Of a DNA stretch of 64,000 bases, positions 27,560 to 34,459 are shown piece by piece; the first letter of the stretch is position 1; each line of letters opens with the position of its first letter. The notes below the pieces were generated by a model. The model was not told where the DNA came from. It worked only from the letters and a program-made list of their open reading frames with translations, and did no database searches. The DNA comes from Bacteroides sp. (GTDB taxonomy: Bacteria > Bacteroidota > Bacteroidia > Bacteroidales > P3): positions 1 to 64,000 of the forward strand of contig JAMPIH010000004.1 in assembly GCA_023662825.1 (NCBI GenBank), in the 5' to 3' direction. The translations under genes and the position numbers were made by a program.

Positions 27560-27856
27560 ATGGACTCGAACCTGATAAAAACCATTCAGACCTATTTCGC
27601 CACCCAGCCGGTGGAGAAGGCTTGGCTTTTCGGGTCGTATTCCCGGGGGGAAGAACGGCAAGACAGCGATATAGACCTCCTGGTGGTGTTCAATAAAAAC
27701 GCCAACGTAAGCCTTTTGAGGCACGCCGGCATGATTGTCGATTTGGAAGACCGCCTCCATCGCAAAGTGGATATGGTAACCGACGGCAATCTACTGCCCT
27801 TTGCCTCTGAAAGCGCCAACCGCGATAAAATCCTTATCTATGAGAGAACCGCTTAA
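27560..27856 (+). CDS. mntA: MntA-type nucleotidyltransferase antitoxin
   Basis: 98 residues of the minimal nucleotidyltransferase (MNT) family. The signature GSYSRGEERQDSDIDLLV (about residues 26-43) carries the G-S loop and the DxD metal ligands. In HEPN/MNT (type VII) toxin-antitoxin pairs this protein inactivates its HEPN partner by transferring AMP to a tyrosine. Start chosen at the ATG of MDSNLIKT; the longer frame upstream lacks family similarity. It overlaps the hepT start by 17 bases, as usual in this pair. Confidence 0.9.
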   Translation: MDSNLIKTIQTYFATQPVEKAWLFGSYSRGEERQDSDIDLLVVFNKNANVSLLRHAGMIVDLEDRLHRKVDMVTDGNLLPFASESANRDKILIYERTA

Positions 27857-28181
27857 AGACAATGGGCGGTTGGAACATATCCTGGCCGCCATCCATCGGC
27901 TGGAACAATATGCCAATGGTAAAACGTTGGCCGACATAGAGCATAATGACATGATGTATTATGCCGTTGTCAAAAATATCGAGATTATAGGGGAAGCGGC
28001 CTATATGCTTTCAAAAGAATTTACAGACTCCCATACCGATACGCCATGGCGATCCATCGTCAAAATGCGCCATGTCTTGGTACATGGATACTACCAGGTA
28101 GAGGCCGCCGAAATCTGGGCGGTCATCGAAAACGACTTGCCTCTGTTAAAGACACAAATCGAGCGGTATCTAACTGAATAA
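27840..28181 (+). CDS. hepT: HepT-type HEPN ribonuclease toxin (DUF86)
   Basis: 113 residues, all helical. The catalytic/AMPylation motif RHVLVHGY (R-x4-H-x-Y) is intact near residue 77, so the toxin should be active and its tyrosine available for AMP transfer by MntA. The start ATG lies within the end of mntA; an upstream in-frame ATG at 27801 is rejected because it lies deep inside mntA. Family members cut tRNA or mRNA and are tied to phage defence or plasmid stability. A strong terminator follows three bases after the stop. Confidence 0.9.
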   Translation: MREPLKDNGRLEHILAAIHRLEQYANGKTLADIEHNDMMYYAVVKNIEIIGEAAYMLSKEFTDSHTDTPWRSIVKMRHVLVHGYYQVEAAEIWAVIENDLPLLKTQIERYLTE

Positions 28182-28183
28182 AC

Positions 28184-28219
28184 AAAACCCCGACAGGATA
28201 TTAACTCTGCCGGGGTTTT
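28184..28219 (+). terminator. Intrinsic terminator of the mntA-hepT operon
   Basis: Stem AAAACCCCG with CGGGGTTTT plus an inner CAG/CTG pair, followed by a T-rich tail to 28226. It begins directly after the hepT stop. Confidence 0.85.
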
Positions 28220-28238
28220 GTTTTTTCTATCTTTCTGA

Positions 28239-28320
28239 GCGCAGGGGAATAGGCCTTGCCATCTCTCCTGCGCCGGGTTTTAGGCGGGGATTAAATTAGG
28301 GAAGCAGGGCAACGCGGAAA
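28239..28320. repeat. Direct repeat (left copy) of an FGE-sulfatase gene end plus its terminator
   Basis: About 82 bp closely match 29939-30020: a hairpin GCGCAGGGGA...TCTCCTGCGC, then GGGTTTTAGGCGGGGATTAAA, a stop codon and GGGAAGCAGGGC.ACGCGGAA. The right copy is the true 3' end of an intact gene. The two copies flank the ORF6N/YhcG cassette in the same orientation. Confidence 0.8.
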
Positions 28321-28464
28321 CCGAGTACGTCGCTTGATATGTCGACAACTTTTTAATGTTTATTTTCTGCAACTTACACAGATTTTTCATCTAAAAATTC
28401 GATAAAATCCATATTCGGGCATTATTATAGTAGCCCCGGTGTGCGGAAGTCGCCCGCCGGAATT
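28296..28464 (-). pseudogene. Remnant of the C-terminus of an FGE-sulfatase (SUMF1-like) gene
   Basis: Read on the minus strand, the last codons give SSDVLGFRVALLP and a stop, the same ending as the intact paralog at 29997. Further upstream (28430-28464) a frame resembling the CRVS.R variable segment is separated from it by AT-rich DNA with stops. No start or body remains. It appears that a fourth paralog was cut by insertion or recombination of the cassette to its right. The 28341-28484 stretch holds no intact gene. Confidence 0.55.
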
Positions 28465-28484
28465 AAGAAAAATCACACAATCAC

Positions 28485-28865
28485 ATGAAAAAGAACAACA
28501 ACACGCATCCCGTTTTCAACATTCAAGACAAGCTCATTCCCCTTCGCGGACAGTATGTCCTTTTGGACGTCGATGTGGCCGCCATCTACGGCGTGGAAAC
28601 CAAACACGTTAACCAAGCGGTGAGGAACAACCCCGAAAAATTTCCCGAAGGGCACATCATAGATTTTGATAGACAATCATTTGCAAACTTGAAGTCAAAA
28701 TTTTTGACTTCAAGTTTGCCAGAAAACCAACATGGAGGTAATCGAAAACTTCCCCACGCTTTCACCGAAAAAGGCCTCTATATGCTGGCCACCATTCTGA
28801 AAAGCCCAACCGCCACGACACGGTGGAATAACTTTTATTTTTATGAAAACAAACACTTTAATTAA
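28485..28865 (+). CDS. ORF6N-domain protein, C-terminally truncated
   Basis: 126 residues. The ORF6N domain is clear: IQDKLIPLRGQYVLLDVDVAAIYGVETKHVNQAVRNNPEKFPEG and AFTEKGLYMLATILKSPTAT. These are DNA-binding domains typical of phage antirepressors and related mobile genes. Usual relatives continue for another 60 or more residues of helical sequence, but here the frame ends abruptly in TRWNNFYFYENKHFN, so the gene is broken near base 28815. Its tail overlaps the start of the YhcG gene by 23 bases. Confidence 0.75.
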   Translation: MKKNNNTHPVFNIQDKLIPLRGQYVLLDVDVAAIYGVETKHVNQAVRNNPEKFPEGHIIDFDRQSFANLKSKFLTSSLPENQHGGNRKLPHAFTEKGLYMLATILKSPTATTRWNNFYFYENKHFN

Positions 28866-29928
28866 AAACAACAACTATGCAACGTGGGTAAAGGAATTGA
28901 AGCAACGCTACCTGTCGTCCCGCATCCGCGCATCCTTGGCCGTCAATGCCGAAATGCTCGGATTCTACTGGAGTGTGGGAAAGGACATCGCCTCCAAACA
29001 ATGGAACAACACCTACGGGTCGGCCTTCTACAAGACCCTCAGCACGGACCTTCGCCGCGAACTACCCGAGGTGAAAGGGTTTTCGGAAACGAACTTGAAG
29101 TATATGTTCTATTTCTATTCCGTTTATAGTAAACTATTTGAAAATCGTCCGCAGGTTGCGGACGATTTTGAGAACCTCCTTTTTTCCATCCCGTGGGAAC
29201 ACCACAGACGTATCATAGACAAATGCAAGGACAATCCCGAAAAAGCGCTGTTCTATGTGCGCAAGACACGGGAACTGAACTGGGGACGAACCCTGCTCTC
29301 GCACTGGCTCGACACCAATCTCTATGAACGTGAGGGAAAGGCCGTTTCCAATTTTGCATCCACCCTTCCTCCCGCCTACTCCGACCTGGCGCAACAGGCA
29401 ACCAAAGACCCCTACGTTTTCGATTTCCTCGACCTCCGTAACAAACACGACGAACGGGAATTGGAAAAACATCTGGCCGACCGCATGACCCGTTTCATGA
29501 TAGAGTTGGGAAAAGGTTTCTGTTACTACGGACGATAGGTGCACATAAAGGTGGGTGATGACGACTTTTATATCGACCTCCTTTTCTACAACGTCCGCCT
29601 GCACGCCTATGTGGTGGTGGAACTTAAATCCGGAAAATTCAAACCGGAACATACCGGTCAACTCGGCTTCTACACCAAGGCGGTGGACAAGCTGATGAAA
29701 TCCGAGATGGACAACCCGACCCTCGGCATCTTGATTTGCCGGGACAAGAACAACTGTACCGCCCGATACGCCCTTGAGGCCATAAATGCCCCCGTAGGTA
29801 TTGCCGAATACAAGTTTTTCGACAAACTCTCGTCCGACTACCGAAATTCCATGCCGACCATCGAGGAAATAGAAGACAGCCTGCAAATGCCTGATATAGA
29901 ATCAGACGGACACGGCAAGCCAAAATAG
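28843..29928 (+). pseudogene. YhcG/DUF1016 PDDEXK nuclease interrupted by an in-frame amber codon
   Basis: One continuous frame of about 361 residues broken by TAG at 29536-29538. The first part (28843-29538, 231 aa) is the DUF1016 N-terminal domain with GFSETNLKYMFYFY. The second (29539-29928) begins VHIKVGDDDFYIDLLFYN and contains D...ELKSGKF, the PDDEXK active-site pattern. Relatives read YGRQVHIKVG-like sequence at the joint, so TAG replaces CAG by one C-to-T change. A GTG codon follows directly after the stop and could restart translation of the nuclease half. It is either a pseudogene, a split gene or a readthrough product. Confidence 0.75.
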
Positions 29929-29938
29929 GAACAAAAAA

Positions 29939-29973
29939 GCGCAGGGGAACAGGCCTTGGCCTACTCTCCTGCG
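29939..29973 (-). terminator. Intrinsic terminator of the envelope lipoprotein operon
   Basis: GCGCAGGGGA pairs with TCTCCTGCGC around an inner AGGCC/GGCCT stem; on the minus strand it is followed by CTTTTTTG. It lies just downstream of the last FGE-sulfatase gene and forms part of the right copy of the direct repeat (29939-30020). Confidence 0.75.
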
Positions 29974-30020
29974 CTGGGTTTTAGGCGGGGATTAAACTAG
30001 GGAAGCAGGGCTACGCGGAA
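29939..30020. repeat. Direct repeat (right copy) flanking the ORF6N/YhcG cassette
   Basis: Matches 28239-28320 with few changes, running from the terminator hairpin through the stop codon and the FRVALLP codons of the intact FGE-sulfatase gene. Confidence 0.8.
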
Positions 30021-31133
30021 GCTCAGGTCGTCGAACCCGTAGCCGGGCCTGCAGCTGCTCCGGAACGACACCCGGCAGTCCCTGGCAACGCCGTACCAGC
30101 CGCCGCCACGGTACACGCGGCGATCCCCATTTTGAGGACCCGTAGGATTGTCGGTGTCGGATTCGTCATAATCTGCATACCAATCCGCACACATTTCATC
30201 TACGTTGCCGCTCATGTCGTAGATGCCCAGTTCGTTGGCTTTCTTCGTGCCTACTGCGTGCGTATTAAACTCGCTATTGGATTTGTACCACGCCACCTCG
30301 TCTATGTTGTTGCTCCCGGCATACTTGTAACCCTTGCTCTTCTTGCCCCCGCGTGCGGCATACTCCCACTGCGCCTCCGTCGGCAGCACGTACTTCTTGC
30401 CCGTCTTCGCGCTCAACTTCTCACAGAATTCCTGCGCGTCTTCCCAAGACACCGACGCCACGGGAAGGTTGCCACCATAGAACCCCAACGGTTCCGTCCC
30501 CATCACCGCCTTCCACTGCGCCTTTGTAACCACATACTTGCCGATATGGTACGAGTTCAATTTAACGGTGCGCACTGGATATTCGTTATCATTCGCATCA
30601 TCGCCCTGCTCGGCGGTCGCCCCCATCTGGAAGGTTCCACCCTGTACATACACCATCTCGAAATCCACCCCGAAGGCCGTTTCGGTAAAGTCGGCCTTCA
30701 GCTCAGGTTCCTGCGGTTCTTCGGGCTCTTCGACGCCAGTGTTCAAGGGCGTCATCACGATATTCCAGAACACCCTCGTGTCCGTTACGTTCACGGCTTC
30801 GCTCTTGTAGGTTTCGTAGCCCTCGGCCTCCGCCTGCAAGACGTAGGTTCCCTCGTCCAGATTGTTGAAAGCATACCAGCCTTCCGTGGTCGTGAACACC
30901 TTCCTGCCCGTTGGCAACAGTTCCACTTCCACCAACGAGAGGGGTTTCCCCGTCTCGGCATCACTTACCCCCCCTTTTATCGAGGCCATGGTCACTTCTG
31001 CCCCTCCCGTTCCGTTACCCCCGCCATTGCCATCGTCCGATTCCTTTTCCGGTTTGTCGCACGCGGTGAAGAGACTCAGGGCCAATAAGCCCAAGAGGGC
31101 CAGTTTGAAATAGTTTTTCATTTTGTTTATCAT
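29997..31133 (-). CDS. FGE-sulfatase (SUMF1-like) lipoprotein A with carboxypeptidase-regulatory domain; C-terminus DGR-like
   Basis: 378 residues (374 if started at MKNYF, 31121, as its paralog suggests). Signal with lipobox SLFTAC; about residues 48-125 a CarboxypepD_reg fold (IKGGVSDAETGKPLSLVEV, GWYAFNNLDEGTYVLQAEAEGYE); about 160-378 the FGE-sulfatase/C-type lectin fold (MVYVQGGTFQMGA, LPTEAQWEYAARGG, GIYDMSGNVDEMCADWYADY). The paired cysteines of true formylglycine-generating enzymes are lacking, so it is likely a binding protein. The last 40 residues (RGGGWYGVARDCRVSFR.., VR about 30000-30119) differ from the paralogs mainly at NNC codons. Last gene of a ten-gene operon. Confidence 0.85.
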   Translation of the reverse strand: MINKMKNYFKLALLGLLALSLFTACDKPEKESDDGNGGGNGTGGAEVTMASIKGGVSDAETGKPLSLVEVELLPTGRKVFTTTEGWYAFNNLDEGTYVLQAEAEGYETYKSEAVNVTDTRVFWNIVMTPLNTGVEEPEEPQEPELKADFTETAFGVDFEMVYVQGGTFQMGATAEQGDDANDNEYPVRTVKLNSYHIGKYVVTKAQWKAVMGTEPLGFYGGNLPVASVSWEDAQEFCEKLSAKTGKKYVLPTEAQWEYAARGGKKSKGYKYAGSNNIDEVAWYKSNSEFNTHAVGTKKANELGIYDMSGNVDEMCADWYADYDESDTDNPTGPQNGDRRVYRGGGWYGVARDCRVSFRSSCRPGYGFDDLSFRVALLP

Positions 31134-31180
31134 TGTGATTGTAATTTATTCCGTTGAATTCTATCGTGATTTACTTGCAA

Positions 31181-31981
31181 TTAGGGAATCATGGCAACGC
31201 GGAAGCCTCGATCGTTGGTGCGGATGCCGGGAATGGTGTTGCACCGGCACGACACCCGGCCGTACGAGGCAGCGTCGTACCAGCTGCCGCCACGCGCCAC
31301 GTGGCGCGACCCAATCTGAGGACCCGCAGGATTGTCGGTGTCGGATTCGTCATAATCTGCATACCAATCCGAGCACCATTCATATACATTGCCGCTCATA
31401 TCGTAGATGCCCAGTTCGTTCGCTTTCTTCGTGCCTACTGCGTGCGTTCCATAATCCGGGTCATCCTCTCCCAATGCACAGCTATTATCACGATACCAAG
31501 CCACTTCGGAAAGCGTGTTGCTCCCGGCATACTTGTAACCCTTGCTCTTCTTGCCCCCGCGTGCAGCATACTCCCACTGCGCCTCCGTCGGCAGCACGTA
31601 CTTCTTGCCCGTCTTCGCGCTCAACTTCTCGCAGAACCTCTGTGCCTCCTCCCAGAGTACCCGTTCAACAGGATTCCCGTCGCCCTTGAAATAGGACAGA
31701 TTCTCTCCCATCACCGCCTTCCACTGCGCCTGCGTCACCTCATACTTGCCGATATAATACGAATCCAACCTGACGGTACGCACCGGCCACTCCCCGAGAT
31801 ACGCATCATCGCCCTGTTCCGCCGTCGCCCCCATCTGGAACTCACCGCCCTCCACATACACCATCTCGATTTCAGGAATTTCGTCCGACTCCTTTTCCGG
31901 TTTGTCGCACGCGGAGAACAGACTCAGGGTCAATAAGCCCAAGAGGGCCAGTTTGAAATAGTTTTTCATTTTGTTTATCAT
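31181..31981 (-). CDS. FGE-sulfatase lipoprotein B; C-terminus DGR-like
   Basis: 266 residues with the same start region and leader as paralog A (signal and lipobox SLFSAC; MKNYF at 31969 may be the true start), but without the carboxypeptidase-like domain. The lectin-like fold has MVYVEGGEFQMGA, LPTEAQWEYAARGG and GIYDMSGNVYEWCSDWYADY. The variable end (about 31184-31305) reads RGGSWYDAASYGRVSCRCNT, then PGIRTNDRGFRVA, while blocks before it are nearly identical in DNA to A and C. It probably sits in the outer membrane facing out, binding an unknown ligand. Confidence 0.85.
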   Translation of the reverse strand: MINKMKNYFKLALLGLLTLSLFSACDKPEKESDEIPEIEMVYVEGGEFQMGATAEQGDDAYLGEWPVRTVRLDSYYIGKYEVTQAQWKAVMGENLSYFKGDGNPVERVLWEEAQRFCEKLSAKTGKKYVLPTEAQWEYAARGGKKSKGYKYAGSNTLSEVAWYRDNSCALGEDDPDYGTHAVGTKKANELGIYDMSGNVYEWCSDWYADYDESDTDNPAGPQIGSRHVARGGSWYDAASYGRVSCRCNTIPGIRTNDRGFRVAMIP

Positions 31982-32027
31982 TGTGATTGTAATTTATTTC
32001 GTTGAATTTTAATATAGTAAGGCCTTA

Positions 32028-32873
32028 TTAGGGAATCATGGCAACGCGGAAGCCCAGATAGCTGTACCGGTAGCCGGCATGGTAGTTGGGGCGCCGGTAC
32101 GACACCCGGCAGCCCCTGGCGTCGAGGACCCAGCAGCCGCCACGCACCACGGCGCAGGTCGTCACATTTTGAGGGCCCGTAGGATTGTCGGTGTCGTTCA
32201 CATCATAACTTCCATAGTAATCTGCACACCATTCCTCTACATTGCCGCTCATATCGTAGATGCCCAGTTCGTTGGCTTTCTTCGTGCCCACTGCGTGCGT
32301 TCCATAATCCGGGTCATACTGTCCCAATGCATAGCTATTATCAGAATACCAAGCCACTTCGGAAAGCGTGTTGCTGCCCGCATACTTATAGCCCCGGCTC
32401 TTCTTGCCCCCGCGTGCAGCATACTCCCACTGCGCCTCCGTCGGCAGTACGTACTTCTTGCCCGTCTTCGCGCTCAACTTCTCGCAGAATTTCTTCGCGT
32501 CTCCCCTAGACACTTTCCCTACAGGACGATTCTCGCCCTCGAAAGACGACGGCTCCGTCCCCATCACGGCCTTCCACTGCGCCTGCGTCACCTCATACTT
32601 GCCGATATGGTATGAATCCAACCTGACGGTACGCACCGGCTTCTCCCAATCGTAAGCGTCATCGCCCTGTTCCGCCGTCGCTCCCATCATGAATTCCCCG
32701 CCTTTTACATACACCATCTCTATGGCTGTTCCATAGGCCGTTTCCGTGAAGTCCGCCTGCAACTCCGGTTCGAGCGGGATATACGGTTTTTCATTTTCTT
32801 TTTCCTTCTCGCACGCAGCGAATAGGCTCAGGGCCAATAAGCCCAAGAGGGCGATTTTTGCATAGTTTTTCAT
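32028..32873 (-). CDS. FGE-sulfatase lipoprotein C; C-terminus DGR-like
   Basis: 281 residues, lipobox SLFAAC, short linker, then the same fold (MVYVKGGEFMMGA, LPTEAQWEYAARGG, GIYDMSGNVEEWCADYYGSY). The variable end (about 32031-32150) reads RGGCWVLDARGCRVSYRRPN, then AGYRYSYLGFRVA, one residue longer than in A and B. The first of the three paralogs in transcription order. Leader sequences repeated between B/A and C/B show that the array grew by tandem duplication. Confidence 0.85.
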   Translation of the reverse strand: MKNYAKIALLGLLALSLFAACEKEKENEKPYIPLEPELQADFTETAYGTAIEMVYVKGGEFMMGATAEQGDDAYDWEKPVRTVRLDSYHIGKYEVTQAQWKAVMGTEPSSFEGENRPVGKVSRGDAKKFCEKLSAKTGKKYVLPTEAQWEYAARGGKKSRGYKYAGSNTLSEVAWYSDNSYALGQYDPDYGTHAVGTKKANELGIYDMSGNVEEWCADYYGSYDVNDTDNPTGPQNVTTCAVVRGGCWVLDARGCRVSYRRPNYHAGYRYSYLGFRVAMIP

Positions 32874-32917
32874 CGTTTTTCCATTTATTGTTTGTCTTCT
32901 GTTCAGTGATTAAATTC

Positions 32918-33652
32918 TCACTCTATTTCGGCCAAGACCGTCAGTACACAGCCCCCGCTGTTATCCGACCGTATCAGGAACTTCGCAGCTTTATGGCCGC
33001 TTGCAAAGCCGGAATTCCCAACAATGCTTCTGTCTATCTCTATACCGACGAGTCCTGTTTCGTTGGGCTTCAGGATTCCTGACGGAGGGTCAATGGATTT
33101 AAGCCAATTGTTTTGAAGTTTCACATCCTCGAAATCCGAAGTCCACGTGCAGGTATGCCCGCTACCGTTGTAGATACGGAAGTACAGCTTTGTGTCCGTT
33201 GTGCCGAAATCCAAAGTGTCCAGCGGGATATTCGCGTTTACTTCCAGCAAGTTCATACGGGGCGGCAGCATGGAAATGGCGCAGTCCATCTGCCAGCATT
33301 CCCCATCTGTCAACGACTTAGGCAGTATATAGACCATGCCGGGAAACACGGTATCGATAAAGCCTTGCTTGAATATCCTTATCTCATAGTGCCCCGTGTC
33401 AACATCATCAATTCTATAGTTTCCCGTACGGTTGATCAAGCAGCTGTAAATGGCGGTCTGGGTGCCGGGCAGCAGCAAGCGCACGTAGGCATCGGTAACC
33501 TCTCCCGTATTGAAAAATGTTACCGTTCCCCTTATACACCCGTGGGTGTCATTGAACCGTCTATCCTTATCTTTGCCTGTTTCGGTATTGCACGCAACAG
33601 AAAAACAACACAAAGAGGAAAAGCAAATCAGTTTCAACAAAAACGATTTCAT
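32918..33652 (-). CDS. Lipoprotein with carboxypeptidase-regulatory-like and BACON-like parts
   Basis: 244 residues with lipobox CFSVAC. Residues about 38-100 form a CarboxypepD_reg-like beta domain (GCIRGTVTFFNTGEVTDAYV, GNYRIDDVDTGHYEIRIFKQ). The second half has NNWLKSIDPPSGILKPNETG and GIEIDRS, matching the W..I.P.SG.L.P...I.ID pattern of BACON-type Ig modules. The two preceding genes share this architecture. No enzyme motif is present. Likely a surface scaffold; it lies directly upstream of the FGE-sulfatase genes. Confidence 0.65.
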   Translation of the reverse strand: MKSFLLKLICFSSLCCFSVACNTETGKDKDRRFNDTHGCIRGTVTFFNTGEVTDAYVRLLLPGTQTAIYSCLINRTGNYRIDDVDTGHYEIRIFKQGFIDTVFPGMVYILPKSLTDGECWQMDCAISMLPPRMNLLEVNANIPLDTLDFGTTDTKLYFRIYNGSGHTCTWTSDFEDVKLQNNWLKSIDPPSGILKPNETGLVGIEIDRSIVGNSGFASGHKAAKFLIRSDNSGGCVLTVLAEIE

Positions 33653-33667
33653 ATCCGTTGATTTTAA

Positions 33668-34459
33668 TTAGAAAGACAACTCCAATACCCCACGATGATT
33701 AACGAGTATATTGCATTTGCTATGCCCGTTAACCAAATATATGGTGGGGTCTATCCGAATTTCTATCGGCTGCAGGATATTGGGGGACAATACACCCGAC
33801 CTCGGATTTATTTCCTTAATCCAATCGGAGTAAACCCTTTCCACTTTCCCGTTTATGATAAACGAACGCACATTACTACCGCTGCTCATATAATGACTTA
33901 AATTATACGACATATCGCTTGCGGTGGCGTTGTAGAGATAAAAAATTATAGATTGGGTGGAAAAGGGTATAAGTTCGATGCATTTCTTCTCTTTGCCCTC
34001 CTCATCCAGAATACGGAATTCTTCGCCATCATCCTCCACGGGATACATGATTATGTCCTTAAGGTAAACTTGCCACCATCCCATGCTTACTTTTGCCAAA
34101 ACCTCCGTGTAGCCTTCCCTTGTCGCGACAAGGGTGTAGTCCCCCGACGTCAATCCATCGAATTCGAAACCCTGCCCGTTCCTCACCGCCTGTATCCAGG
34201 CCTCTGGATGGACGGAGCCCTCCTGATGCCTTTCGCCCGTTCTATCTCCCTTTACCAGTTGCACTCGAAACACAGCCCGTTCGTTGTGCAGTTTCGGGGC
34301 GCGCAAGGTGCCTTGCAGAACAAAGGATCCCTCCGCCGGAACGTTTTCCGTATCCGCCCCGACCTTGTCCTCCCCCTCCCCGTGGTGGCAACCCACCAAC
34401 AGGGCAAGCGCGAGCATGGCAAGAATCGCCACTCCCTTTATTGGCAAAATATGTCCCAT
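33668..34459 (-). CDS. Lipoprotein with Ig-like and BACON-like parts
   Basis: 263 residues with signal and lipobox ALLVGC. A beta-rich N-terminal domain includes FEFDGLTSGDYTLVATREGY, the usual turn of carboxypeptidase-regulatory domains. The C-terminal region has DWIKEINPRSGVLSPNILQP and EIRIDPTIYLVNG, the same module as in its neighbours. Its start overlaps the end of the preceding gene by 22 bases. Function unknown. Confidence 0.6.
   Translation of the reverse strand: MGHILPIKGVAILAMLALALLVGCHHGEGEDKVGADTENVPAEGSFVLQGTLRAPKLHNERAVFRVQLVKGDRTGERHQEGSVHPEAWIQAVRNGQGFEFDGLTSGDYTLVATREGYTEVLAKVSMGWWQVYLKDIIMYPVEDDGEEFRILDEEGKEKKCIELIPFSTQSIIFYLYNATASDMSYNLSHYMSSGSNVRSFIINGKVERVYSDWIKEINPRSGVLSPNILQPIEIRIDPTIYLVNGHSKCNILVNHRGVLELSF

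Noticed and set aside
28341-28484. Possible DGR template repeat beside the remnant FGE-sulfatase end
   Set aside because: The sequence is not rich in AAC codons and does not align as a template to the three variable ends; a decayed paralog fits better.
29997-32873. The three SUMF1-like proteins as true formylglycine-generating enzymes activating sulfatases
   Set aside because: No sulfatase gene is near, they are lipoproteins, and the paired active-site cysteines are not conserved among them.
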